From contig NZ_BMWC01000014.1 in NCBI RefSeq assembly GCF_014651035.1, positions 62,001 to 126,000 on the forward strand: DNA of 64,000 nt. Direction: 5' to 3'. The position numbers and the translations under genes were made by a program. The notes below the pieces were generated by a model. The model was not told the origin of the DNA. It saw only the letters and a list, made by a program, of their open reading frames with translations, and searched no databases. Positions 1-7,536 of the stretch are shown here, piece by piece. This DNA is from Streptomyces lomondensis. Its GTDB lineage: Bacteria; Actinomycetota; Actinomycetes; Streptomycetales; Streptomycetaceae. Position 1 is the first letter of the stretch, and each line of letters opens with the position of its first letter.

Positions 1-1045
1 CGGCCGTGCCGGCGGTGTCGGAGACGGACTCCACCACGGCCATCGGCAGCACCAGCGCGATCAGCACCACCAGCGACGGCGACAGCCCCGCCACCACCTG
101 GAGCAGCCCCCCGGCAGCCGCCAGCGCGCCCACGAGCCGCACCGACGGCCGGCGCAGCCGGGCACCGAGCACCGCGCCGAGGATGCCGCCGATCGCGAGC
201 ACGGTCGACACCGTGCCGAAGGAACCGGCTCCGCCCGCCAGGGGCCCGGTGACGAGCACGGCCAGGGTGAGCCCGTAGTTGCGGCCGAACACCGCGCTGA
301 TCCCGGTCACACCGGCGAGCGCGACCAGCCGCGGCCGGCGCGCGAAGAAGGCCAGCCCCTCGCGCACGGTCAGGTCGGAGCCGGTGCGCTTGCCGCCCGT
401 GGCGACGTGCCGGACCGCTCCGGCCGCCGGGCGCAAGAACGGGATGACCGAGGCCACGAACAGGAACGACAGCCCGTTCGCGAAGTACGCGGCGGACGTG
501 CCGAGGAACCCGACCGCCACACCCGCGAGAGCCGCTCCCACGAGCCGGCCCGACTGGTGCACCAGCGCCCCGACCCCGATGGCCGAGGGCACGTCCTCCG
601 CCGGAACCAGGTCGTTGCCCAGCAGCGCGCACGCCGGGTTGTCGACGGTCGCGACGACACCCGTGACGGCGGCCAGCACCATCAGCGAGGTCATGTCGAG
701 CCGGTCCAGTGCCACGAGGACGGCCGTCGTGAACGCGATCGCGCCGAGCAGCGCCTGGCTCACGGCGGCCGTCAGCTTCCGGGGCCACCGGTCGACGGCC
801 GCGCCGCCCAGGACGCTCATCAGCAGAGCGGGTGCCGCCTGCACGGACATGGACAGGCCGGTCGCGGCGGCGGACCCGGTGATCTGGAGGACCAGCAGGT
901 TCTGCACCGTGAGCTGCATCCACGTACCGGCGTTGGAGACGAAGTTCGCTACGGACCACCAGCGCATGCTGCGGTACCTCAGCGACCGCCAGGGCGAGTG
1001 CGAGGCGGGCTGGGCGAGCTGGGCAGGGGAGGGCGAGGAAGACAC
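1..1045 (-). CDS. MFS transporter, C-terminal part outside the window
   Basis: Reading leftward from 1045, the frame encodes a polytopic membrane protein of the major facilitator superfamily that continues past base 1. Translation from the internal methionine at 967 begins MRWWSVANFVSNAGTWMQLT and runs through several hydrophobic helices separated by short Arg-rich loops (VDRWPRK, ARRPR). This is the pattern of the MFS subgroup with a TMEM205/enterobactin-exporter-like fold, usually drug or siderophore efflux. I chose the GTG at 1045, which adds a short polar N-terminus; neither start has a convincing ribosome binding site. The substrate cannot be told from this fragment. It is transcribed away from the hemerythrin gene's 3' end, in the same orientation. 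Confidence 0.8.
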   Translation of the reverse strand, partial: MSSSPSPAQLAQPASHSPWRSLRYRSMRWWSVANFVSNAGTWMQLTVQNLLVLQITGSAAATGLSMSVQAAPALLMSVLGGAAVDRWPRKLTAAVSQALLGAIAFTTAVLVALDRLDMTSLMVLAAVTGVVATVDNPACALLGNDLVPAEDVPSAIGVGALVHQSGRLVGAALAGVAVGFLGTSAAYFANGLSFLFVASVIPFLRPAAGAVRHVATGGKRTGSDLTVREGLAFFARRPRLVALAGVTGISAVFGRNYGLTLAVLVTGPLAGGAGSFGTVSTVLAIGGILGAVLGARLRRPSVRLVGALAAAGGLLQVVAGLSPSLVVLIALVLPMAVVESVSDTAGTA

Positions 1046-1294
1046 AGTGCGGTACTCGCAAGACGAGTCGGAGGACTCAGCAGGAGGGGGCGAGGAGAAC
1101 GAGAGGCACCGGCTGCGCTGCGCGGTGGCTCTCCTCGCCGGGATACGGCGCCGACCATCGTGACAGAGGGGCACCCCGAGTCGTTTCCGTCCACACCTCG
1201 TCCACGACTCCTGCACATCTCAAATGCCTGCGGCTCGGAGGGATTTGGGGCCGCGAGTGTGGTTGATCACAGTCGTCGATCATGGTCGTCGTCA

Positions 1295-1336
1295 CGTGAC
1301 GGCGGTCACAGAGCGTCGCGTGACGGCGGCCACAGA
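1295..1336. repeat. paired GTGACGGCGG(T/C)CAC repeats, possible operator
   Basis: Two direct copies, CGTGACGGCGGTCACAGA at 1295-1312 and GCGTGACGGCGGCCACAGA at 1319-1336, start 24 bp apart. The first contains the inverted repeat GTGAC-N4-GTCAC; the second has one arm changed. Paired dyads at about two helical turns are typical of transcription factor sites. They lie between the terminator of the hemerythrin gene and the MFS gene read leftward from 1045, so they could control that transporter. Function is inferred only. Confidence 0.35.
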
Positions 1337-1341
1337 AAACG

Positions 1342-1377
1342 GAGAAGGGCCCGTCGCCGAGGCGACGGGCCCTTCTC
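1342..1377 (-). terminator. hairpin terminator after the hemerythrin gene
   Basis: A perfect 17-bp inverted repeat (GAGAAGGGCCCGTCGCC and its complement) is separated by 2 nt. It begins 20 bp beyond the stop codon of the leftward hemerythrin-domain gene. The stem ends in an A/T-rich flank (GAAAAC on the left). Confidence 0.8.
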
Positions 1378-1396
1378 TCGTGCGGTGGTGTGCGCG

Positions 1397-1969
1397 TTAC
1401 TCGAACTTCCCCCGGCCGGACAGCGCGTCACGCAGCCGGTCGACCATCCCCGTGCCGGGAGCCAGGAGCTTGTTGGCCGGAGGCTTGTCGGGAGCCGCCG
1501 GGTGGGGCCGGGTCGGGGCGGTCTTCTTCGCCGTGCGCACCTTGTCGCCCAGCTCGTTGAGCGTGTCCATCGGACAGGCCTGCCGCAGCCGCGGGAAGAG
1601 GTTCCCCTCCTCGTCCGCGATGTGCGAGCGGATCTCGCTCATCAGCATGCCCATCAGGCGGTCGAAGTCCGCGTCGCCCGCGTCGCAGCCCTCCAGGTCC
1701 TTCATGATCCGCTCGGCCGTGGCGTGGTCCTGGAGCTCCTGGTCGGCCAGGGCGTCCCCGCCCGCCACATGCTCGCGTACGGCCGGATAGAGGTAGGCCT
1801 CCTCGGCCACCGAGTGCCGCACCAGCTCGATCGTGACCTGGTCCGCGTACACCTTGCGGTCCTGGTGACCGGACGGCAGCGACTCGATCCTGCCGAACAT
1901 CTCCTCGACCTCGCGGTGATCGGTCACCAGCTCGTCGATGACGTTTCCTCCGTGTCCCATGTCCTTCAC
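1397..1969 (-). CDS. hemerythrin HHE domain protein
   Basis: The 190-aa cytoplasmic protein has a hemerythrin-like HHE four-helix bundle in residues about 10-140. The expected iron ligands are visible: His in the first helix (VTDHREVEE), HSVAEEAYLYP, a middle DHATAE, and HIADEEGNLFP. Such proteins hold a non-haem di-iron centre and sense or store O2, NO or redox signals. The C-terminal about 50 residues are Pro/Lys-rich and probably flexible. The start used is ATG 1969; a second Met three codons later is possible. It precedes DoxX and M20 genes in the same direction but with separate spacing, and ends at a strong hairpin. Confidence 0.88.
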   Translation of the reverse strand: MKDMGHGGNVIDELVTDHREVEEMFGRIESLPSGHQDRKVYADQVTIELVRHSVAEEAYLYPAVREHVAGGDALADQELQDHATAERIMKDLEGCDAGDADFDRLMGMLMSEIRSHIADEEGNLFPRLRQACPMDTLNELGDKVRTAKKTAPTRPHPAAPDKPPANKLLAPGTGMVDRLRDALSGRGKFE

Positions 1970-2040
1970 CTCCAGCCCCCGGGTCCCCCGGGCCCCCAGG
2001 GGCTAACGCGCGATCGGTCCGGTTCGGGCCCGCCGGGGGC

Positions 2041-2574
2041 TCAGGCGGGGAGCTTGGCCCGCACCCGCCCGGCCGCGGCGGCCGGGCGCGCGGTGGCGCG
2101 CACGGAACGCCGGACCAGGCCCGCGTCGTGCCGCAGGCCGCGGGCGGCGTGGGTGCCGCGCCACAGCACCGAGGGGCGGGCGCCGGTGTCGTCGGCGGCG
2201 ATCAGCAGTCCGCCGAGCATGGACATGTTCTTGAAGAAGTGGATGCGCTGCTGGGCCCGCTCCGAGGGGTCCTCCGCCTCCCAGAAGCGGTGCCCCGCCA
2301 GCGTCGTGGGCACCAGCGTGGCCGCGATGGCGAGCGCGGCCGGACGCGGCATGCGTCCCGTGGCCAGCATCAGTCCCGCCACGACCTGCACCGCGCCGTT
2401 CAGCCGTACGACCTGCTCGGTGCGGTCCGGCAGCGCCGAGACGCGTTCGGTGACCGGTTGGACGACAGGCTCGGCGGCGTCGGCGACCTCTTTGGGGTCG
2501 CGGACGGAGTTCAGGCCGCCCGCGAGGAACATCGAGGCCAGCATGGGGCGGCCGAGCACACGCAACAGACTCAT
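2041..2574 (-). CDS. DoxX family membrane protein
   Basis: This is a 177-aa integral membrane protein. The N-terminus (LGRPMLASMFLAGGLNSVRD) and the later helix with GRMPRPAALAIAATLVPTTL fit the DoxX/SURF4-like family, as does the segment with HFFKNMSMLGGLLIAADD. Family members are small four-helix membrane proteins linked to redox homeostasis, but their reaction is not settled. ATG 2574 is preferred because GGAGAGG lies just upstream; the frame extends further but without a better signal. The Arg/Ala-rich C-terminus from about residue 135 is probably cytoplasmic. It lies 63 bp after the M20 amidohydrolase and may be co-transcribed with it. Confidence 0.85.
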   Translation of the reverse strand: MSLLRVLGRPMLASMFLAGGLNSVRDPKEVADAAEPVVQPVTERVSALPDRTEQVVRLNGAVQVVAGLMLATGRMPRPAALAIAATLVPTTLAGHRFWEAEDPSERAQQRIHFFKNMSMLGGLLIAADDTGARPSVLWRGTHAARGLRHDAGLVRRSVRATARPAAAAGRVRAKLPA

Positions 2575-2637
2575 GGCCCTCTCCAGGGTGTCGGTGGGTC
2601 CAGCGCTCGCCGGGTTCCCCACCGGGCGAGGAAGCAC

Positions 2638-3822
2638 TCACCCGGTCCGGGCCGCACGGTGCCGCGCCCACGCCGCCTCGCGCAGCTCCTCGGAGAGCAG
2701 CACGTCGGCGGCGGTGCACGCGAGGGCCCCCGTCGCGGCGACCAGCACCTCACGGGCCCGGGGAGAGGCGGCCGCCTCGGCGAACTCCGGGGTGTGGTCG
2801 GAGCCGTCCTCGCCCATGATCGCGACGAACGGGTGGATGGCGGGCACCCGCGTGCTGACGTTCCCGATGTCGGACGACCCCAGGTACACGCCGGGCGCGG
2901 GCGGCGACAGCGGGATCCCGGCCCGGGCCAGGTGCGCGGCGAACCGCTCGGACAGCACCCCGCTGTCCCGGAAGTGCTCGTAGCGCACGGTGGCCCGCTC
3001 CACCTCGGTCGTGGTGCCGGTGGCCCGGGCCACGCCGTCGGCGCACACCCGCAGCCGCTCCGTGAGGTCCTCCAGCGCCTCGGTGGTGGCCGCCCGCAGA
3101 CCGAACAGGCCCTGGGCGTATTCGGGGACGATGTTGGTGGCGGTGCCGCCGTGGGTGACGATGCCCTGCACGTGCGAGCCCTCCGGCAGCCGCCGCCCGA
3201 GCACGGCCAGCACGTTGAACAGCTCCACCAGCGCCGCGAGCGCGTCGACGCCCTCCGTCGGGTTGCCCGTGGGGTGCGCGGCGCGGCCGTGGAAGGCCAC
3301 CCGGTACTGCACCTGCGCGGTCAGCGGCGCCCGCGCCCAGCTGTACACGCCCGGGTGGAACATCAGCGCCGCGTCGACGTCGTCGAACACCCCGGCCTCC
3401 GTCTCGACGGCCTTGCCGCCCCCGCCCTCCTCGGCCGGTGTGCCGACCGCCACTACCGTCCCGGCGGACGCCTCCGGCACGGCGGCCAGCGCCAGCGCGG
3501 CGCCCAGGCCCGCCGCCGCGATGAGGTTGTGGCCGCACGCGTGGCCGAGGCCGGGCAGGGCGTCGTACTCCATGAGCAGTGCCACCGCGGGCCGGCCGCG
3601 GCCCGCGGTGGCGCTGAACGCGGTCGGCATCCCCGCCACGCCCCGCTCCACGGCGAAACCGGCGCGCTCCAGCTCGCCCGACAGCAGCGCCGCCGCCCGG
3701 TGCTCGGCGAAGGCGTACTCGGGGTCGGCGTGCAGCCGCAGGGCCACGTCCCACAGCGCGTCGGCCCGGGCCGCCACCTCCTTGCGCAGGGCGCGGTGAA
3801 CGTCGTCGAGCGTGCCGGCCAC
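2638..3822 (-). CDS. M20 family amidohydrolase (AbgB/PepV-like)
   Basis: The 394-aa protein belongs to the M20D zinc peptidase/amidohydrolase family, whose members cleave N-acyl amino acids, p-aminobenzoyl-glutamate or hippurate-like amides. The metal-binding motif GHACGHN is at about residue 94, the catalytic glutamates (TPAEEGGGG) near 131, a histidine in the lid/dimerisation region (HGRAAHPTG), and the late His in SDHTPEF near 348. The length is normal and there is no signal peptide, so it should be cytoplasmic. The start is ATG 3822. About 250 bp of G+C-rich sequence without a clear gene separates it from the divergent decarboxylase. The natural substrate cannot be predicted. Confidence 0.88.
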   Translation of the reverse strand: MAGTLDDVHRALRKEVAARADALWDVALRLHADPEYAFAEHRAAALLSGELERAGFAVERGVAGMPTAFSATAGRGRPAVALLMEYDALPGLGHACGHNLIAAAGLGAALALAAVPEASAGTVVAVGTPAEEGGGGKAVETEAGVFDDVDAALMFHPGVYSWARAPLTAQVQYRVAFHGRAAHPTGNPTEGVDALAALVELFNVLAVLGRRLPEGSHVQGIVTHGGTATNIVPEYAQGLFGLRAATTEALEDLTERLRVCADGVARATGTTTEVERATVRYEHFRDSGVLSERFAAHLARAGIPLSPPAPGVYLGSSDIGNVSTRVPAIHPFVAIMGEDGSDHTPEFAEAAASPRAREVLVAATGALACTAADVLLSEELREAAWARHRAARTG

Positions 3823-4070
3823 GGGGCCTCCTCGGAGTCAGGGGCGGTGGGGTTCCCCGGGGGCGCGGCCGGGGGCCTGTGTGCTCCCCGGGGCCCGGCC
3901 GGGCTCCACCGCCGGTTCCGGTGTGCTCCCGGCCGGGTTTCACCGCCCGCCGCCGCGACACCCGCCGCGTTTCGGCCGGTGCTCCGGTGCAACACGGTCG
4001 GTGTACCCGCCGGGCCACGACAGCGTGGACGCCGCGGCGGCGGCCGGGCGGGCCGGACCCGGGAGGAACC

Positions 4071-5531
4071 ATGGACCACTCGCGCGTGCCCGTGCTGGAG
4101 GCGCTGGAGGACTTCCGGCGCCGCGGCGACATCGCCTACGGCCCGCCGGGCCACAAGCAGGGCAGGGGAGTGGACCCGCGGGTGGCGGAGATCGTCGGGC
4201 TCGACGTCTTCCGCTCCGACGTGCTCTCCCTCAACGGGCTCGACGACCGCCGCCAGTCGCAGGGCGTGCTGAACCGGGCCCAGGAGCTGATGGCCGACGC
4301 GGTCGGCGCCGAGCACGCGTTCTTCTCCACCTGCGGCAGCTCGCTGTCCGTGAAGACCGCCATGCTGGCCGTGGCCGGCCCGGGCGAGAAGCTGCTGCTG
4401 TCGCGCAACGCCCACAAGTCCGTCATCGCGGCCGTCGTCGTCAACGGCGTCGAGCCGATCTGGGTGCACCCCAAGTTCGACACCGAACGGCACCTGGCCC
4501 ACCCGCCCGAGCCCGACGACGTCCGCCGGCGCCTCGAGGAGCACCCGGACGCCAAGGGCATGCTCCTCATCACGCCCACCGACTGGGGTTCCTGCGCGGA
4601 CATCGGGGGAGTGGCCCGGGTGTGCCACGCGTTCGACGTGCCCGTCATCGTCGACGAGGCCTGGGGCGCCCACCTGCCGTTCCATCCCGCCCTGCCCGCC
4701 TGGGGCATGGACGCCGAGGCCGACCTGGTGGTGACCAGCGTGCACAAGATGGGCGGGGCCGTGGAGCAGAGCTCCGTCTTCCACTTCCAGCACGACCGGG
4801 TGTCGCCCGAGGCCCTCAAGCAGCGGGAGGACCTGCTCGGCACCACCAGCGCCTCCTCCCTCGTCCACGCCACGCTCGACGGCTGGCGCCGCCAGATGGT
4901 CGAGCAGGGGCACGAGCTCCTGGACGCCGCCCTCCGCCGCGCCGACCGCATCCGGGCGGCGGTTGCCGATCTGCCGGGGCTGCGGCTCATGGGCCGGGAG
5001 GTCGTGGAGGAGGGGCTCGCCGCCGACCTCGATCCGCTCAAGCTGGTGATCGACGTGCGCAAGCTCGGCGTGAGCGGCATGCAGGCCGCGGAGTGGCTGC
5101 GCGACCACCGCCACGTGGACGTCGGCGGCTCGGACAGCTGCCGGATCAGCGCCTCGATCACCCACGCCGACGACGACGAGACCGAGGAGGTCCTGGTGGC
5201 CGCCCTGCGCGCGCTCGTCGAGCACGCGGACTCGATCGAACGGCGCCCGCCGGTGCGGCTCCCGGAGCCCTCGGCGCTGGAACTGGAGCAGGCGATGCTG
5301 CCCCGCGAGGCGTTCTTCGCCCCGGTCGAGCACGTGCCGGCCGAGCGGGCCGCGGGACGCATCGCCGCGGAGATGATCAGCCCCTACCCTCCGGGCGTCC
5401 CCGTGATCGCGCCCGGCGAGGTCGTCACCGACGCGGTCCTGGACTACCTGCGCAGCAGTGCCGAGCACGGCGTCCTCATCCCGGTCGCGGCCGACTCCTC
5501 GGTGCGCACGCTGCGGGTCGTGGCGCGGTGA
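4071..5531 (+). CDS. Orn/Lys/Arg decarboxylase family, PLP-dependent
   Basis: The 486-aa protein is a fold-type I PLP enzyme of the Orn/Lys/Arg decarboxylase major domain family (SpeA/Cad-like). The PLP-lysine motif SVHKMGG places Lys at about residue 226. Other family features are the N-terminal GPPGHKQG, TCGSSLSVK in the cofactor phosphate region and the DEAWGAHLPFHP loop holding the cofactor ring. It would make a polyamine (cadaverine, putrescine or agmatine); substrate choice cannot be read by eye. ATG 4071 follows GGGAGGAACC, a strong ribosome binding site. The frame stays open upstream without a better start. A 122-bp A/T-rich gap separates it from the peptide operon. Confidence 0.88.
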   Translation: MDHSRVPVLEALEDFRRRGDIAYGPPGHKQGRGVDPRVAEIVGLDVFRSDVLSLNGLDDRRQSQGVLNRAQELMADAVGAEHAFFSTCGSSLSVKTAMLAVAGPGEKLLLSRNAHKSVIAAVVVNGVEPIWVHPKFDTERHLAHPPEPDDVRRRLEEHPDAKGMLLITPTDWGSCADIGGVARVCHAFDVPVIVDEAWGAHLPFHPALPAWGMDAEADLVVTSVHKMGGAVEQSSVFHFQHDRVSPEALKQREDLLGTTSASSLVHATLDGWRRQMVEQGHELLDAALRRADRIRAAVADLPGLRLMGREVVEEGLAADLDPLKLVIDVRKLGVSGMQAAEWLRDHRHVDVGGSDSCRISASITHADDDETEEVLVAALRALVEHADSIERRPPVRLPEPSALELEQAMLPREAFFAPVEHVPAERAAGRIAAEMISPYPPGVPVIAPGEVVTDAVLDYLRSSAEHGVLIPVAADSSVRTLRVVAR

Positions 5532-5539
5532 ACCACTCA

Positions 5540-5653
5540 GCCTGAGATGTTGAAAATGTTATTTAAGTGAATTCTGAGAAAGTTGGCATGCTTTGTCCGA
5601 TTCCGGTGATCCGGAAGGTGAAGGTACTCGCTTCAGTTCAGGGAGATGGTGCT
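5540..5653 (+). promoter_or_regulatory. A/T-rich leader with TTCCGG-N4-CCGGAA dyad
   Basis: The 120 bp before the small peptide gene is far less G+C-rich than its surroundings (for example GTTGAAAATGTTATTTAAG around 5549-5567). It contains a perfect inverted repeat TTCCGG-TGAT-CCGGAA at 5601-5616. TTGAAA at 5550-5555 could be a -35 box, but no good -10 sits at standard spacing. The region probably carries the promoter and an operator for the 5654-9715 operon. Confidence 0.5.
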
Positions 5654-5842
5654 ATGCCTTCCAAGGAAAAGGTCATCGAGGAACTCACCGGTGTTCCGAG
5701 TGTCGACATCGAGGCGGCACTCGACCCGGCCGAAGTCGACGGCGTCTACCGCGACAGCCGTGAGTGCGCGGCGCTGGCGCTTCAGGCAGGAGGCGGCAAG
5801 CTGCTGCTGTCGCCGCCGACCCCGCGTCCGAAGAAGGGCTGA
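5654..5842 (+). CDS. 62-residue peptide leading an uncharacterised operon
   Basis: A 62-aa soluble peptide begins MPSKEKVIEELTGVPSVDIE and ends KLLLSPPTPRPKKG. The first about 43 residues look helical and acidic. There is one Cys (residue 38), one Tyr (32), a Gly triplet at 46-48, then a Pro-rich basic tail. ATG 5654 is chosen because GGGAG lies 8 nt upstream; an upstream GTG at 5567 in the same frame has no ribosome binding site. It lies 21 bp before the next gene and leads an operon of four further genes. The leader-like N-terminus, Gly stretch and distinct tail resemble a modified-peptide precursor, but I recognise no family, and it could be a small structural protein instead. Confidence 0.7.
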   Translation: MPSKEKVIEELTGVPSVDIEAALDPAEVDGVYRDSRECAALALQAGGGKLLLSPPTPRPKKG

Positions 5843-5863
5843 ACCGACCGACAGGAGTAGTCC

Positions 5864-6571
5864 ATGGAGCAGTCTGGCACCTCGACCCTCCTTCAGGGCG
5901 CGGTGCGGGACCTCGCTTCCGGTGTGGTCTCCGCTCTCCGGAGCGGAGACCACACTCACGCGACCGCCCCGGCGGCGGTCGACGGGGAAGCCGAGGGCCT
6001 CGCAGTCGCGGCCGTCCGCGTGCTGGGAGCCGACGCGCTGCTGCCGAGCACCCTGCTGCACGCCCCGCCGCTGCCCGACGAACTCGCCGTGTTCCGCAAG
6101 GCGGTGGAGGCCTACCCGCCCCGCGCGGACGCCGCTCCCACCGTCGTGTGGAGTCACTGGGCCATGCGGCGCACGCTGCGGCGGCTCGACCCGTCCTTCG
6201 TCGACGGGCCCGCGCACGGCCCGGAACCGGAACCCGACGCGGACGGGCTCGACCGCGCGAGCTGGCAGTCCCTCACACATCAGCTGGCGGTGCTGGCCGC
6301 GCTCGCCCTGCCCGGTGAGGACTGCGCGGTCGCCCGCCTGGCCGGGCGCCGTTCGCTCGACGTCGCCCGGGGTTTCGTCCGCGCGGTGCGCCGCAGGGAC
6401 TGGCGGCAGGCCGCCGGCGCGGGACGCTGGCTGACGCTGCTGGACGGCGTCCCGGAGACGCTGGGACTCGAAACCGGCCTCGACTTCGTGGAGCTGATGG
6501 GCGGTGAGGATCCGCTCGTGGCTCTCCAGGTACACGCGGCACGCCTGACCCGGACGGGAGCGTTCGCGTGA
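5864..6571 (+). CDS. unrecognised helical protein of the peptide operon
   Basis: This 235-aa protein matches no family I know. It is Ala/Arg/Leu-rich and predicted mostly helical, without signal peptide or membrane segment. Notable stretches are WSHWAMRRTLRRLDPSFVDG near residue 95 and a C-terminal ETLGLETGLDFVELMGGEDP. ATG 5864 has AGGAG 6 nt upstream. Its stop overlaps the next gene's GTG start by 4 bp (GTGA), so the two are translationally coupled. The position directly after the peptide gene suggests a partner, immunity or processing role, which is inference only. Confidence 0.75.
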   Translation: MEQSGTSTLLQGAVRDLASGVVSALRSGDHTHATAPAAVDGEAEGLAVAAVRVLGADALLPSTLLHAPPLPDELAVFRKAVEAYPPRADAAPTVVWSHWAMRRTLRRLDPSFVDGPAHGPEPEPDADGLDRASWQSLTHQLAVLAALALPGEDCAVARLAGRRSLDVARGFVRAVRRRDWRQAAGAGRWLTLLDGVPETLGLETGLDFVELMGGEDPLVALQVHAARLTRTGAFA

Positions 6572-7536
6572 CGGCGGCGCTGGACACGCGGGTGATCCGG
6601 CAGCCGGCCGAGGCCGCGCTGGCGTGGCTGTCCGCGCGCCGGGCGGACTTCGCGCTGGGCGACGACGCGCTGGCCGCCGACGGCGAGGTGAACCGCAGCT
6701 GGAAACCGCTCGGGGAACTCGCCCTGATGTGCGCGGCCGTGACCCGGAACACCGCGCCCTCGGATCCGCTGCACGCACGCGCGGCCGACCTGCTGGCCTT
6801 CGCCTGGGAGGAGACCGGCCGCGGCGAGCTGCTGGCGCGCCTCCAGCGGCTGGAGCCCTTCGCCACCTACCCGCTGGAGGTGTACGCCGCCCTCGCCTCC
6901 ACCGGGCTGCGGCACCCCGGCTACGAGGCGGCCGCCGGCGTGGTGGCCCGGACCCGTGGCTGGCAGCTCACCGAGCAGACCGCCACCCGGCGGCTCGGTG
7001 TCCTGAACGCCGAGGAACGCACCGGCGTCCGCCGGTCGGACGGGATGCCCCGGGCGCTGCGGAGCACCTGGCTGGGCGGACTCCCGGAACCCTGGACCTT
7101 CGAACGCGATTCCGGATACGCCCTGACCCATGTGGTCTTCCACCTCACCGACTGGGGACGCGCCGGGCCCGCGGGCCTGCCACCGGACCTGGCCGCCTAC
7201 CTGGCCGACTGGCTGCCGCCCTGGCTCGACACCTGCCTGGACGCCCGGATGTGGGACCTGGGCTGCGAGCTGCTGGCCGTGGCGGCGAGCCTGCCCGACC
7301 TGCCCGAACCCGCCGTGCTCCGGGACGCCTGGGAGCGGATCGCCGCGGCGCAGCACCCCTCGGGCGCGCTGCCGGAGGAGGGGGACAGCGACGACGGCGT
7401 CGAACCGGACTTCGCCCGCCACTACCACTCCACCCTCATGGCCGTCTACGCGGCGGCCCTGACCACCGGACGCCTCGACGACGGGGCCCTGGCCGGCCCG
7501 CACCGCAGGCACGGCGCGCAAGGAGTGCTGGGATGA
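6568..7536 (+). CDS. unknown protein, first of two paralogues (DUF6895-like)
   Basis: This 322-aa cytoplasmic protein starts at GTG 6568, overlapping the previous stop. It shares with the next gene a collinear set of motifs: WLSARRADFAL, NRSWKPLGELALMC, the segment PLEVYA, TRRLGVL, STWLGGLPEPWTF, ALTHVVFHLTDWG and HYHSTLMAVYAA. The spacing of helices and conserved His/Asp residues suggests an alpha/alpha-toroid such as terpene-cyclase-like or LanC-like folds, but this is only inference. I recall similar actinobacterial proteins being labelled DUF6895. No catalytic activity is established. The Arg/His/Gly-rich last about 12 residues lie outside the conserved part. Confidence 0.82.
   Translation: MTAALDTRVIRQPAEAALAWLSARRADFALGDDALAADGEVNRSWKPLGELALMCAAVTRNTAPSDPLHARAADLLAFAWEETGRGELLARLQRLEPFATYPLEVYAALASTGLRHPGYEAAAGVVARTRGWQLTEQTATRRLGVLNAEERTGVRRSDGMPRALRSTWLGGLPEPWTFERDSGYALTHVVFHLTDWGRAGPAGLPPDLAAYLADWLPPWLDTCLDARMWDLGCELLAVAASLPDLPEPAVLRDAWERIAAAQHPSGALPEEGDSDDGVEPDFARHYHSTLMAVYAAALTTGRLDDGALAGPHRRHGAQGVLG

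Larger units (their letters stand above)
1046..1396. other. 351-bp intergenic region
   Basis: The region lies between the MFS start and the 3' end of the hemerythrin gene. It holds a strong hairpin at 1342-1377 next to the hemerythrin gene. Two near-identical 18-19 bp repeats at 1295-1336 sit upstream of the MFS gene. No convincing open frame with a ribosome binding site was seen. The remaining part should contain the MFS promoter, but no -35/-10 pair is clear. Confidence 0.5.

Noticed and set aside
407..2983. Long open frame of 858 codons on the plus strand
   Set aside because: It lies antisense to the MFS, hemerythrin, DoxX and M20 genes. High G+C keeps opposite frames free of stops, and the translation is Arg/Gly/Pro-rich with no domain.
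5582..5596. TTGGCATGCTTTG as a sigma-54 type -24/-12 box
   Set aside because: Streptomyces lacks sigma-54, and the second element does not fit TTGC well.
5567..5653. Upstream GTG extension of the 62-residue peptide
   Set aside because: There is no ribosome binding site before 5567, whereas GGGAG precedes ATG 5654. The extension is within the A/T-rich leader and has different composition.
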